NCBI RefSeq assembly: GCF_004405105.1
Contig: NZ_SORW01000044.1
Location: 1-64,000, forward strand
From: Jeotgalibacillus sp. R-1-5s-1
GTDB lineage: Bacteria > Bacillota > Bacilli > Bacillales > Jeotgalibacillaceae
Length of the DNA stretch: 64,000 nt
Reading direction: 5' to 3'
The translations under genes were made by a program, and so were the position numbers. The notes under the pieces were generated by a model that ran no database searches, was not told the origin of the DNA, and worked only from the letters and a program-made list of their open reading frames with translations. Shown one piece after another: positions 41,957 through 50,774 of the stretch (position 1 is the first letter of the stretch; every line of letters begins with the position of its first letter).

Positions 41957-42005
41957 GTGTGTCGTAAATGATTAGAGATACGAATGATTTACGATATACG
42001 TCCCC
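41957..42005. repeat. GGGGACG palindrome, copy 13 (left arm shortened)
   Basis: The inner stem TCGTAAATGATT with AATGATTTACGA and the right end GATATACGTCCCCG are intact, but the outer left GGGGACGTA is missing. GTAAATC/GATTTAC replaces GTGAATC/GATTCAC on both arms. Confidence 0.75.
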
Positions 42006-42077
42006 GTGCCTCAGCGTTACTCTTTATTTTAATAGCAAAGTCTTTATTGGATGTTAGTTCATATGAAAGGTGAAGTT

Positions 42078-42488
42078 ATGAGAAACATATTAAACTCCAT
42101 AATCTTAACAATAGCAATAAGTGTTCCTATTTTAATACTGTTTTTTCCTTTATCAGATTCTCTTGAGTTATTTTATATTTACACTATTTTTGTAACTAGT
42201 GGGATGTTGGCATTTGCTCTGCCTATTACTTTATTATTAAATAAATTTAAAGCCAGTACTGTCTTCAGGGGTTTATGTTACATAATTCCTAGTTTTCTTA
42301 TTCTAATGATGTTTCCGATTCCATTATTTTTTATAAGTTCTTTTGTGGTAGCACTCATTTATTGGGTAGTCGAGATTTTTATAAAAAAGTACTCTGAAAA
42401 CATTAAACAAATTAAATTTATTATCTTAACAAGCATTGTGTGGATTATTTCTGTAAATGTTTTTTTGTTAATGTTCGTACTATATTAA
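42078..42488 (+). CDS. Four-TM membrane protein (136 aa)
   Basis: A 136-aa hydrophobic protein with four segments (about residues 5-25, 31-51, 60-95 in two turns, and 112-134). AAAGGTGA precedes ATG 42078, which is preferred to an upstream TTG at 42051. No family was recognised. The AT content is high compared with the core genes. Confidence 0.6.
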   Translation: MRNILNSIILTIAISVPILILFFPLSDSLELFYIYTIFVTSGMLAFALPITLLLNKFKASTVFRGLCYIIPSFLILMMFPIPLFFISSFVVALIYWVVEIFIKKYSENIKQIKFIILTSIVWIISVNVFLLMFVLY

Positions 42489-42587
42489 AATTATTAGTGT
42501 CTAATATAGTATTAAGCAGACGAAGTATTTTATTGAATTTTATAGTATGAGTCATTGGGGCCTCATATATAACGAGTAGTCTAAATT

Positions 42588-42872
42588 TCACGGATTCTGA
42601 AAAGCAAACGCACCCACAAAAGTAATGAACAGGCTCACAACAAGTAACGTCATACTCACAGTGAGTACCAGGGGTCTATACTTTGTTCCCTTAGCAAGAA
42701 AAGCTAATATCAAAGCGGCTGCACTATAGAGAATTAAAAACAAGAACGCCATAGGGCCGGTGGAACCAAACGTTAACATACTCGCGATGACTCGCTCATT
42801 CATCATAGATCCTAATAATACAGCTCCGATTAAGATAAAAATCAGAGAAAAAGCAACGAAAATATTCCTCAT
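42588..42872 (-). CDS. Three-TM membrane protein (94 aa)
   Basis: A 94-aa protein with hydrophobic segments at about residues 5-25, 38-58 and 70-90. AAAGGAG precedes the minus-strand ATG at 42872. No family was recognised. It is 43 bp downstream of the hydrolase gene on the same strand and could be co-transcribed with it. Confidence 0.65.
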   Translation of the reverse strand: MRNIFVAFSLIFILIGAVLLGSMMNERVIASMLTFGSTGPMAFLFLILYSAAALILAFLAKGTKYRPLVLTVSMTLLVVSLFITFVGAFAFQNP

Positions 42873-42915
42873 TTAATTCTCCTTTAGGTCAGACATACGA
42901 TCCCCGATTTTCTCC

Positions 42916-43845
42916 TCAAGAAATACGAACAAACTCAACAGCCTCTCTTAACAATTCAGTAAAATCATCAGGAAAGAAGTGGCCCAATCCTTCTTTGACG
43001 ATCAATTTGCACGGAAATTGGTTGTCTTCTAAGAACTTTACGAATTCAATCGTTTTATTGTAAAAAGGATCCTGATCTCCTGTGATAATGCAGCCTTTAA
43101 GGTCATGCGTATTTCCCTTTAGCAAACCTTCCAAAGCAGCCACATCCTGAATGGCTGGAATGACCGCTATAAACCCTTTTGTGCCAAGCGTATTTCCCTT
43201 CAAACTGAGTTCAATCGCTAATTTCCCACCCTGAGATGCACCCGCAATTATATCCTGTTTTGTATTAAAGTTTTCTTTAAAATCCTTGTATGATTCGGTA
43301 ATTTCATTGACCGCAATACTTGGATTGTCCCAGCAGTAAGCGTTATATCCGAATACCTGAGAGGATTGTGGAAATGCCAAGAGAAGGTCATCTAATAAAC
43401 GGTCGTCAAACCAATAAGGCGCAAAAGTTTCCACGTTAGAACCCCGCATGTGCAAAGAAAATAGGCCTGTATCTGACTGATCATGACCATATGTAAATAG
43501 TTCGGGTTTAGAGATATGTATATGATTTTCTAAAATCTTTTGGCACTCCTCTAAAATCACTTTGAACGCTGCAATGTCTTTGAGGGTTTTTAAGTGCCGG
43601 TCATAAGTCAGCACAAGAGGGTTCCACCATACTCCTTGATTTAGCCCGTCCTCAAGCGCTGCAATGGCGTTTTTCTCGTTTTCTTGAGCAGCATAAGCGC
43701 AAGCTCTCCAAAATGTTGTTTTATCTAATCTATCAGGGAAACCACCTTGTGCTTGATCAATCAACAAATGAATGTCATCGTACTTTTCTAATTCAAATAA
43801 GCTAAAAAGTTCTTTTTGAAGTTCAACAAACTTTGTTTCCTTCAC
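42916..43845 (-). CDS. TPR-like plus alpha/beta-hydrolase protein
   Basis: A 309-aa protein. An N-terminal helical, TPR-like part (residues 1-110) is followed by an alpha/beta-hydrolase domain. The nucleophile elbow is GASQGGKLA (Ser of GxSxG), the acid is probably in GDQDPFY, and the catalytic His is in EGLGHFFP. It resembles carboxylesterase/phospholipase-like hydrolases. The minus-strand start ATG 43845 follows AAGGAGCG. The substrate is unknown. Confidence 0.8.
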   Translation of the reverse strand: MKETKFVELQKELFSLFELEKYDDIHLLIDQAQGGFPDRLDKTTFWRACAYAAQENEKNAIAALEDGLNQGVWWNPLVLTYDRHLKTLKDIAAFKVILEECQKILENHIHISKPELFTYGHDQSDTGLFSLHMRGSNVETFAPYWFDDRLLDDLLLAFPQSSQVFGYNAYCWDNPSIAVNEITESYKDFKENFNTKQDIIAGASQGGKLAIELSLKGNTLGTKGFIAVIPAIQDVAALEGLLKGNTHDLKGCIITGDQDPFYNKTIEFVKFLEDNQFPCKLIVKEGLGHFFPDDFTELLREAVEFVRIS

Positions 43846-43909
43846 GATTTCACGCTCCTTAATATTCTTCAGAAATATACGTTGATGTTTTCATTTTAGT
43901 AATGACTGT

Positions 43910-44359
43910 TTAATCAACACTCAAAAACTCCTCGCCAGTTACCCACTCTACATCATCACCCAATTGAATAATCGGTTCTACGAAGCTGCCTTCCATCACC
44001 TTGTAATCATTGTTGCCGCCAATAAAAGACCCATCATCAAAGTCAAAAAAGTAGCTGTTAAAGCCTGTATGGATGGTCATTGTATAGTCCAACAGCTCGT
44101 TATTTCTCCCGAATTGCTTGTTAAGTGATACAGTTGACTGGTCGGCAATTAATTGATTTATCATGTCGCGATCATTGATACGTGCCCATAAGGTTTCACC
44201 GTTAATACGGGATTCTAAAATGATATGAGTGATATCATCCGTTCCGCTGATATTCTCGTTTAGAACCTCTCCAAACGTAGTATTGCCAGAGAGTTGAAAC
44301 CAAGTCATTCCTGCGATTACAACGATAAAAATGAATAAACTTATCACTATTTTTTTCAA
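43910..44359 (-). CDS. Membrane-anchored extracytoplasmic protein (149 aa)
   Basis: One N-terminal hydrophobic segment (about residues 4-22), then a beta-rich domain without Cys. GGGAGGAG precedes ATG 44359. An extended -10-like TGGTAAAAT motif shared with three other genes of this region lies about 80 bp upstream. No family was recognised. Confidence 0.65.
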   Translation of the reverse strand: MKKIVISLFIFIVVIAGMTWFQLSGNTTFGEVLNENISGTDDITHIILESRINGETLWARINDRDMINQLIADQSTVSLNKQFGRNNELLDYTMTIHTGFNSYFFDFDDGSFIGGNNDYKVMEGSFVEPIIQLGDDVEWVTGEEFLSVD

Positions 44360-44430
44360 AATACTCCTCCCTTTTCAATATGAGAGCGTCTTTAATGTGT
44401 TATAGACAGCTTCCAAAAACGGCATATAAT

Positions 44431-44450
44431 AATTTAAATTTTACCATAAA
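44431..44450 (-). promoter_or_regulatory. Shared extended -10-like motif, copy 1
   Basis: The minus strand reads TTTATGGTAAAATTTAAATT. TGGTAAAAT is an extended -10 pattern. The same core (TTTATGGTAA) occurs upstream of the NUDIX, APH-like and HIT genes, all on the minus strand. Confidence 0.5.
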
Positions 44451-44651
44451 GTGTATATGTACTGTCCTTAAAGAAAACTTTTTTATCCCATCCATGTCAG
44501 TATCAGAACGCCTATTTTTAACGGATTAATCTAAGTGCTTCCCGTTATTTCAATGTCGGAAAATAACCTAAAATGACTAGAAAAATGCTGATGTTCTCTT
44601 GTTATAATAAACATTCAATATTGTGAATGGATAAAGGAGTAGATCAATCTG

Positions 44652-45860
44652 ATGCTTAGATTATTGACGCTCGTTGTGTTTGCCTATGTGGCTATGCCGG
44701 TAACTGGATATGCAGCTGCTACGCCTCCGGCAGTAAATCCGGGTGAAGAAGAAATGATGCAGCAGAATATCCCCGAAACGGTAAACTCGACGGCACGTGT
44801 CCTCGAAGTGATCGATGAGGGAGTCGAGCTGGATGAAATGACTCAGGTAGAAACTGAGTTTCAGCAGTTGCGGGTAGAAATTCTGTCGGGAGAATATAAA
44901 GGTCAAGAAATGGAAGTGACGGGCAATAACTATCCGGGAAGCGTCTATGGGAACAGTAATTTCTGGTTTGAAGAAGGGGACAGAATTACTGTGCAGTTTC
45001 AAATTCAGGACGGAGAAATCCTGCACGCTTACCCGCTGGATTATGCCAGAGATTTTCCATCTTATATCCTCGTTGCGCTTTTCATTGGTGTGTTAATTCT
45101 TTTTGGAAAACTGAAAGGGGTAAAGTCAGTCATCACATTAGGTCTGACCATTTTTATTCTTTTTCAATTCATGATTCCATATTTATTAGAAGGTTATAAT
45201 CCCATTTGGCTCGTTTTAATCACAGGAGCGATCGTCACAGCGTTGACCTTCTTCATTGTGAGTGGCTTTACCCGTAAGACATTCGCAGCCATTATTGGAA
45301 CAGTAGGAGGGCTCGGTTCAGCAGCCATTATTTCTGCTGTTTTTATGGGGCTGATGAATCTTTCCGGTTTTCATGGTGAAGAAGAACGGATGCTTGGGAC
45401 GATGGTTGATGATTTTCCAATCGACATTTCCGGACTGTTACTTGCGGGTATTATCATTGGTGCTTTGGGGGCAGTCATGGATGTGGCGATATCCATCGCT
45501 TCATCAACCGAGGAAGTCAAACGTAATTACACAAAAGCCTCATTCAAAGAGCTTTTTAAATCTGGCATGAATGTCGGTGGAGATATCATGGGGACGATGG
45601 CCAACACGCTGATCCTCGCTTATGTAGGAGCGACTCTACCGCTACTATTAATTATTTTCGCCTACGAATACTCTTTTGAGGAACTCATTCAGATGGAATT
45701 CTTCGCTGTAGAAATCCTCAGAACACTTGCCGGCAGCATCGGACTGGTTCTTGCAATACCAATCACTGCCCTGATCTCCGCTTTACTTCTAGGTAAGCAG
45801 GACATAAATGAAAAACAAGGCACCTCAATTGTGATCGGAGACCGTGAACCGGACGCATAA
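44652..45860 (+). CDS. YibE/F-family membrane protein
   Basis: A 402-aa protein with a signal/first membrane segment (residues 1-22), an extracytoplasmic part to about 135 with a beta-barrel-like segment (FQQLRVEILSGEYKGQEMEV), then seven or eight membrane helices to residue 385. This is the architecture of YibE/F-like proteins, whose function is not well established. GGAGTAG precedes ATG 44652. It lies in a gap with no palindrome on its left and copy 14 on its right. Confidence 0.85.
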   Translation: MLRLLTLVVFAYVAMPVTGYAAATPPAVNPGEEEMMQQNIPETVNSTARVLEVIDEGVELDEMTQVETEFQQLRVEILSGEYKGQEMEVTGNNYPGSVYGNSNFWFEEGDRITVQFQIQDGEILHAYPLDYARDFPSYILVALFIGVLILFGKLKGVKSVITLGLTIFILFQFMIPYLLEGYNPIWLVLITGAIVTALTFFIVSGFTRKTFAAIIGTVGGLGSAAIISAVFMGLMNLSGFHGEEERMLGTMVDDFPIDISGLLLAGIIIGALGAVMDVAISIASSTEEVKRNYTKASFKELFKSGMNVGGDIMGTMANTLILAYVGATLPLLLIIFAYEYSFEELIQMEFFAVEILRTLAGSIGLVLAIPITALISALLLGKQDINEKQGTSIVIGDREPDA

Positions 45861-45878
45861 AGTGAAACAATGAAACAC

Positions 45879-45933
45879 GGGGACGTATATTGTGAATCAT
45901 TAGAGATGCGAATGATTTATGATATACGTCCCC
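45879..45933. repeat. GGGGACG palindrome, copy 14
   Basis: Arms GGGGACGTATATTGTGAATC and GATTTATGATATACGTCCCC, with the extended left end TGAAACAC. It separates two convergent genes. Confidence 0.87.
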
Positions 45934-45938
45934 TTGAT

Positions 45939-46457
45939 TCAAATATCTTCAACTTTTTCAAAGATTCTGGAATACATCTCATTAATGTTCTCCTTTGTTT
46001 CCTTTTCATTATATAAACCGTAGCCAATGCTTCTGAATAAATCGTTTTCCTGCTTCACAACTCCGACAGAATATGAATTGCCCGGGCTCCACTGCCACTG
46101 ATCACTATATGTTGTTTCTGCGATAGTGAAAGGGATATGACTTTTAGCAGAAATAAAAAAGACAGGCGTTTCTGTAGTTGAGAAGATATCTGCGTATTGT
46201 ATCTCTGAAGCTTTTTTAAGATTTTCTGGCATGACAAAGATGGCATCATATCCGTGGTCAATTTCCCCATTTAAAACATCAAATGATATTTCATCAAAAT
46301 AAACTTGTTCTTCATTGACTGCAGGAGCTTCTCCAATCACACCGATATTCAATTCCGATCCATCATAGGATTCGAAATCGGGTGTTTGTGAACAAGCCGA
46401 AAGAGTAACGAACAGTATTCCGATCAAATTAAATTTGATAAACATTTTCCTCATCAT
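45939..46457 (-). CDS. Lipoprotein (172 aa)
   Basis: A signal peptide with lipobox LSAC (Cys22) is followed by an extracytoplasmic domain of about 150 residues without recognised motifs (ELNIGVIGEAPAVNE and DAIFVMPENLKKA). The start ATG 46457 has GGGAGGAT upstream. It is probably monocistronic. Function unknown. Confidence 0.75.
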   Translation of the reverse strand: MMRKMFIKFNLIGILFVTLSACSQTPDFESYDGSELNIGVIGEAPAVNEEQVYFDEISFDVLNGEIDHGYDAIFVMPENLKKASEIQYADIFSTTETPVFFISAKSHIPFTIAETTYSDQWQWSPGNSYSVGVVKQENDLFRSIGYGLYNEKETKENINEMYSRIFEKVEDI

Positions 46458-46548
46458 ATCTAATCCTCCCAGTAATTGTTGCTCTTTAAATAAATTAAAA
46501 AATATTATGGGAATGGTGGCGTAAATTTAAGAACATTAGCCATCTAAA

Positions 46549-47001
46549 TCACTCATGGTATATTAAAATACGCCTAATAACCACTAAATCAGGAGGACTT
46601 ATATTTGCAGGAAGCTCATCCGCACCAAAGAAACGCAGCTCCTTCACTTCCTTAAGTTCCGCCTTTAATTCTCCTGTATAATCTGTGCATATATACGCAG
46701 CTATCACATTGTACACTTCATCACCGTGAGGGTATTGATAGTAGAGCTCTTCTCCTGAGAAGATGTTAACTAGCTCTAACTCGTTTGCGATTAAGCCCGT
46801 TTCCTCTTGTAACTCCCTTTTGGCGACCTCTTCAAGCGTCTCACCCATCTCCATCGAACCACCCGCTAACCCCCAGCAGTTATTATCCTGACGCAGTTGC
46901 AGTAAAATCCGGTCGTGCTGATCTTTCACAATGACACTGGCGCCTGCTACGATAAGCGGCCGGCTTCCCACTACTTTTCTCAAGTCCATGATATAACCCA
47001 T
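46549..47001 (-). CDS. NUDIX hydrolase
   Basis: A 150-aa NUDIX-fold protein. The box GGSMEMGETLEEVAKREL then QEETGL matches GX5EX7REUXEEXGU (E residues of the metal site present). The substrate is a nucleoside diphosphate linked to another moiety, not predictable. The minus-strand ATG 47001 has GGAGGC upstream, and the shared TGGTAA motif lies upstream. Confidence 0.9.
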   Translation of the reverse strand: MGYIMDLRKVVGSRPLIVAGASVIVKDQHDRILLQLRQDNNCWGLAGGSMEMGETLEEVAKRELQEETGLIANELELVNIFSGEELYYQYPHGDEVYNVIAAYICTDYTGELKAELKEVKELRFFGADELPANISPPDLVVIRRILIYHE

Positions 47002-47020
47002 AAGCAGCCTCCAAAAACGA

Positions 47021-47055
47021 CTTAAATTAATTTAAATATTACCATAAAATAGATG
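47021..47055 (-). promoter_or_regulatory. Shared extended -10-like motif, copy 2
   Basis: The minus strand reads CTATTTTATGGTAATATTTAAATT, upstream of the NUDIX gene. About 60 bp, including CGACTTAAATTA, align with the copy at 50311-50350. Confidence 0.5.
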
Positions 47056-47096
47056 TTATAAAAGGTATAAAAAAGAAGAATTTCACAATTTTAAAA

Positions 47097-47145
47097 GGAC
47101 AAATAGTTGCACCAGTAGCGATTTGAATGATGCAACTATTTGTCC
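47097..47145. repeat. Unrelated palindrome of similar design
   Basis: GGACAAATAGTTGCA pairs perfectly with TGCAACTATTTGTCC, with a loop of about 19 bases. It has the same size and position between genes as the GGGGACG family but a different stem sequence. Confidence 0.7.
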
Positions 47146-47567
47146 CTGATTCTTGTTATATAATTTTTATATTCGCACTGAAATCTTTCAACTCCAGGAT
47201 ACTTTTCACCCAGAGAAGTGATTTTAAAACCGAAATTTCTGTAAAACTCAACTGCGTCTATGTCAGTTTCAGCTAGGATCGATGTAAAGGAGTACCTTTC
47301 TAAGAGAAAGTTAATCATTTTACTCCCTATCCCATATCCTCTTTCTTTTGGGCAAACGGCAATATGTTTTATTTCGCAGCGACTAAGGTTTATTTCTACT
47401 CCTATACAACCGATTATATTGCCTTCTTTCATAAATCCGAATAATTGTTGATTGAGAGCTTGAATGTAGCCATCATATACCATATCGACTTTGCTGATAG
47501 ACGTTGCATAGGATAACAATCTTTTTACGTGAGGATCGGGGAATGTTGAATTAATTTCTATTATCAA
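47136..47567 (-). CDS. GNAT-family N-acetyltransferase
   Basis: A 143-aa GNAT protein. The acetyl-CoA-binding segment is CPKERGYGIGSKMINFLLE (the RxxGxG/A pattern), and EFYRNFGFKI is the usual beta5-alpha4 element. The substrate is unknown. The start ATG 47567 is used; no strong ribosome site lies upstream, so the start is moderately certain. The 3' end overlaps the palindrome at 47097-47145. Confidence 0.88.
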   Translation of the reverse strand: MIIEINSTFPDPHVKRLLSYATSISKVDMVYDGYIQALNQQLFGFMKEGNIIGCIGVEINLSRCEIKHIAVCPKERGYGIGSKMINFLLERYSFTSILAETDIDAVEFYRNFGFKITSLGEKYPGVERFQCEYKNYITRIRDK

Positions 47568-47660
47568 TTTATCATCTCCAAGATCTTCGTACTCAACTTC
47601 CTTGACTTAACAATCCTTAATATCGAATTTGCATCGTTTTACACGTACCTGTTCTTTAAC

Positions 47661-48182
47661 TCATCTTTTACAAAAAACAAAACAATCACCAGCATTCCAA
47701 ACATGCAGATCATCAGCAGCATATCCCCGCAGCCACAGCACGCCTTCAATGTTTCTCAGGTAAAATCCCTTTGGATAATCATCTTCTTCACTTATGATCT
47801 CCGAAGCGATTGTAAGTGAACCGGATGGGGCTTCTTTTCTCAAAGAATTTCCTGCATCACCCTCAGGCTGATTTTGATACGCCACTCTCAGGTAAGGGCC
47901 TGTCTCAAGTGGGCACAAATCCAAGCCAAGCTTGATTGCTCGTTCAAATATCTCAGGCAAAGTTGCCCCTTCAGGGAAGCCAAGGGCTTTAACGGTTAAT
48001 TCCACGGTCTCAAGGTTGTACGTTTCGTTAGAAGTCGTAAATCGATTATCAGAAAACAGTCGCTCTCCATATTCATTTAGCAAAATAGCGTGCTGCTGCA
48101 ACCTTTGTAGGAGCTGCTGTTTTGTCAGTCCGCCAACCTCTATTTTTCTCGTAACAACCGGGCAATCAGGATATGTTTGCAT
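47661..48182 (-). CDS. Uncharacterised 173-aa protein
   Basis: A soluble protein with a helical N-terminus (LTKQQLLQRLQQHAILLNEY) and a beta-rich C-terminus (FYLRNIEGVLWLRGYAADDL, then WNAGDCFVFCKR). I do not recognise a family. I chose ATG 48182 with AAAGGAGT upstream; a reading to 48215 adds 11 residues. It lies 39 bp from the methyltransferase gene on the same strand. Confidence 0.65.
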   Translation of the reverse strand: MQTYPDCPVVTRKIEVGGLTKQQLLQRLQQHAILLNEYGERLFSDNRFTTSNETYNLETVELTVKALGFPEGATLPEIFERAIKLGLDLCPLETGPYLRVAYQNQPEGDAGNSLRKEAPSGSLTIASEIISEEDDYPKGFYLRNIEGVLWLRGYAADDLHVWNAGDCFVFCKR

Positions 48183-48221
48183 GTTGATTACTCCTTTCAA
48201 AATACTCGTCCCCAACCTCCA

Positions 48222-48923
48222 TCACTTCACAATCCTCAATATCGCATTCGCACCCTTTTGAAACTCATAAGGCACCTTCATCTCGGTGACTTGATAGCCT
48301 TTGTTTTGTAAATAGTCAATGAGGCGATCCAGATGCTCGTATCGTTTTCCTTCTAAATCAATCAAAGGAAAGAGTCTAATCTCTTCTTTGGTCACCCTTA
48401 GTAATTCATTTAGCGTGTCTAAATGAAACTGGAAATCCAGTCTGTCAGCATAAGTAAACAGGAAGTGTGCGGATACCAGGATATCAAAGGCTTGATCGTC
48501 AAATGGCAATACGGGTAGCTCAACGGGAATATACCGGTCAGGATTTTCCTGCATATCCTGCGTACAGGTCAGCAAAGCTTTTTCACGATGTTCATGTAAA
48601 TGACTGATGTCAGTAAAGTACTGCCATCTATAATTATCCTTTGCCTTCTCCATATGAGTCATCGCATGCTGAAGATCCTCCTGTCCTTTAGCGTAGAGAT
48701 CGTCCGCTGAAAAATCATAGACAATATCAGCTGCCGTAATATTAAGCCCTTTCGTGTGACCCGTTGCGGTAAATGAACAGGCACCGGATGGACAATCGAG
48801 AATCTTTTTATCCTTCAGATCTGCTTCAGATAGTACAAACATATCGATGTATTCTTCGTATGTTCGGCCGATGAAAATAACCTTTTCGAGCTCTAGTTTT
48901 GTTCTTTTTGTTTCATGCGTCAT
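48222..48923 (-). CDS. SAM-dependent methyltransferase
   Basis: A 233-aa class I methyltransferase. Motif I region is KKILDCPSGACSFT (a Cys-Pro variant of the usual DLGCGxG), with AADIVYDFSADDLY as the acidic strand and FDILVSAHFLFTYAD as motif II. The substrate is unknown. Its start overlaps the end of the upstream APH-like gene by 11 bp, so the two are co-transcribed. Confidence 0.82.
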   Translation of the reverse strand: MTHETKRTKLELEKVIFIGRTYEEYIDMFVLSEADLKDKKILDCPSGACSFTATGHTKGLNITAADIVYDFSADDLYAKGQEDLQHAMTHMEKAKDNYRWQYFTDISHLHEHREKALLTCTQDMQENPDRYIPVELPVLPFDDQAFDILVSAHFLFTYADRLDFQFHLDTLNELLRVTKEEIRLFPLIDLEGKRYEHLDRLIDYLQNKGYQVTEMKVPYEFQKGANAILRIVK

Positions 48924-50211
48924 GGAGGTGTGCCTCCTTGCTAGTATCGATTTCCTTTACCCAACTATCGATATACCCCTGAATGATGATCTCTCTATCC
49001 CAGTTATCCCGAAACGTTGGAAAGATGATATTTTCATACACCATAAGTCCAAATGCTGGTGCGATATATTTGATAGACTGATACTCATTTTTAAGCTGTT
49101 CCATAGAAGCATATGCTCTCCATAAGCGTAAGTAGTCTGTTAACAACGAATCAGCCGCTTCTTTTGAAAACAGATCCTCAACCTCCTGCAGGAAAACGAC
49201 GGCACTTAAAAAGGGATGAGTGAGAGAACAATCTGACCAATCGTAAATGATCGCTTCTTCGTCTTGTAATAGGATGTTTCCTCCAAAGAAATCGCCATGA
49301 TCGATCGAAAGAGGGATCGTACTCTGTTTTAATTTGTTGGCTATTTTTCTGACCTTGGTAGCATTTTCTGATAAAATCTCGAGAGTTTCTTTCGTAATCG
49401 TTTCATTTTCAAATAGTCTTTGTATCGTGTGGTCAAGTTGATCAACCATCATATAATCGATTGCCCTGAACGGACATGTTAATTGATCGATGTTGTTAAG
49501 GATTCCTGTTTGGATCTTTCCCAGCTTCAACAGTGCCTGTCGCCAGTGTTCCAATTGATTAGTCAGCCCCAGCAAAGGACCTTTGACTTCTCTCATAACA
49601 AATACGTTTAGAGAAGGATCTGCAAAAACCGTTTCCGGGACGGAGTCAGGAAATGACTTGGAAAGGTAGGCACAAATGGTTGGCTCGTGATGAAAAATAG
49701 GAGGGACTGCTTTTAGAATGTAAGTTTCATCTTCTGCATATAGACGCAACAAAGTGGAGCGTTCCCAGCTTCTTATTTGTTCTATATTTGTCACTCTTTG
49801 CGGCAATCGATTTGATAACAGCTCTTCAATGTTCTTTCTCCATCCGGGTTGAAACCATGGGATGTCAGATGGCTCTTTGTCGTGGATCCACTGCTGAATA
49901 AGGTCATAATCCTGTTGATCTAATGCCGTCATCGTATGTATAGATTGCCATTGGAGAGACGATGAACCTGGCAGGCTTCCGCTAAGGTGTTCAAGTACAT
50001 ACACTCTCTCATTTTCGCAAGCTTTTAAACACTTTAAGACTGCTGCTTCTATCTGATAGGTATTCGAAACGTGTTCGTTAATATGTTGTGTTACGGCGAT
50101 ATGTGAAATTGTTGTAGAGAAGAAAGGAAGCGCTACATGATTTAAAACCTTAGTGGTTAATATCGCATGTTGATCCTGTGAGTAAATGAGTAACTTAATG
50201 GAATGGTTCAC
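48913..50211 (-). CDS. APH-family phosphotransferase (432 aa)
   Basis: The C-terminal kinase-like domain has SIDHGDFFGGNILL (catalytic Asp and Asn) and EEAIIYDWSDCSLTHPF (metal Asp). Its N-terminal 150 residues have no recognised domain. It is longer than resistance APH enzymes and is probably a phosphotransferase or kinase for a small molecule. The pairing with an overlapping methyltransferase gene suggests a two-step small-molecule modification, which is inference. The start ATG 50211 has GGGAGG upstream. Confidence 0.78.
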   Translation of the reverse strand: MNHSIKLLIYSQDQHAILTTKVLNHVALPFFSTTISHIAVTQHINEHVSNTYQIEAAVLKCLKACENERVYVLEHLSGSLPGSSSLQWQSIHTMTALDQQDYDLIQQWIHDKEPSDIPWFQPGWRKNIEELLSNRLPQRVTNIEQIRSWERSTLLRLYAEDETYILKAVPPIFHHEPTICAYLSKSFPDSVPETVFADPSLNVFVMREVKGPLLGLTNQLEHWRQALLKLGKIQTGILNNIDQLTCPFRAIDYMMVDQLDHTIQRLFENETITKETLEILSENATKVRKIANKLKQSTIPLSIDHGDFFGGNILLQDEEAIIYDWSDCSLTHPFLSAVVFLQEVEDLFSKEAADSLLTDYLRLWRAYASMEQLKNEYQSIKYIAPAFGLMVYENIIFPTFRDNWDREIIIQGYIDSWVKEIDTSKEAHLHDA

Positions 50212-50242
50212 TTTTTTCCTCCCTTTTCGTTTGGTGATTCAC

Positions 50243-50297
50243 AGGGACGTATACACTGAATCATTAGACAACCGAATGATTCAGCATATACGTCCCC
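50243..50297. repeat. GGGGACG palindrome, copy 15
   Basis: Arms GGGACGTATACACTGAATC and GATTCAGCATATACGTCCC. It lies upstream of the APH-like gene, between the shared -10-like motif and the gene start. Confidence 0.87.
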
Positions 50298-50310
50298 GAT
50301 TCCCCAATCA

Positions 50311-50350
50311 GCGACTTAAATTACTTTAAATTTTACCATAAAATAGATGT
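50311..50350 (-). promoter_or_regulatory. Shared extended -10-like motif, copy 3
   Basis: The minus strand reads ATTTTATGGTAAAATTTAAA, followed by a TAATTTAAGTCG stretch. It aligns with the copy before the NUDIX gene. The palindrome at 50243-50297 separates it from the APH-like gene, suggesting insertion between promoter and gene. Confidence 0.5.
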
Positions 50351-50395
50351 TTAAAAGGATTCGTTGAAGAAGAATCTGACATTTAGAAACCAAAA

Positions 50396-50450
50396 GAACG
50401 TATATTGTAAATCATTTAATAGCAAAATGATTTACAATATACGTCCTTTT
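50396..50450. repeat. GGGGACG palindrome, copy 16
   Basis: Inner arms CGTATATTGTAAATC and GATTTACAATATACG are perfect. GTAAATC/GATTTAC shows a paired change from the usual GTGAATC/GATTCAC. The outer GGGGA is altered on both sides (AGAACG, CGTCCT), and T-rich sequence follows on the right. Confidence 0.85.
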
Positions 50451-50545
50451 TTTATTTCAGAAATTATACAGTGCCAGAGCAATCCGAAACGTCTGTTGAC
50501 AGCGAAGGAATGATCCGGCACGGTTTATGAAATTCAACTAACTTT

Positions 50546-50764
50546 TCACTTTACTAAATGGTCTTCATTTTTTATTTGCTGATCTAATCGCCGACGAAGT
50601 AATAGAGCCGAAATTGTAAATACAACGAAAGCTGTTATGGAACCAGCAGTAACGATGTTCAATACATTTCCTGATGGCGTGTTGAAATGCAGAGGGACGA
50701 GAAACATTAGAACGGCACCGGTTAAACCCATCCCTAAAATGGAGAATGCGATAACTTTATTCAT
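50546..50764 (-). CDS. Small two-TM membrane protein, partner of the Cys/Gly-rich precursor
   Basis: A 72-aa protein with two hydrophobic segments (about residues 3-22 and 36-56) and a charged C-terminus (RRRLDQQIKNEDHLVK). It starts 10 bp after the stop of the precursor gene (AAGGTGATG site), so the two are coupled. An immunity or export-assistance role is inferred by analogy with bacteriocin loci and the similar pair at 33.4-34.1 kb. Confidence 0.6.
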   Translation of the reverse strand: MNKVIAFSILGMGLTGAVLMFLVPLHFNTPSGNVLNIVTAGSITAFVVFTISALLLRRRLDQQIKNEDHLVK

Positions 50765-50774
50765 CTGCATCACC

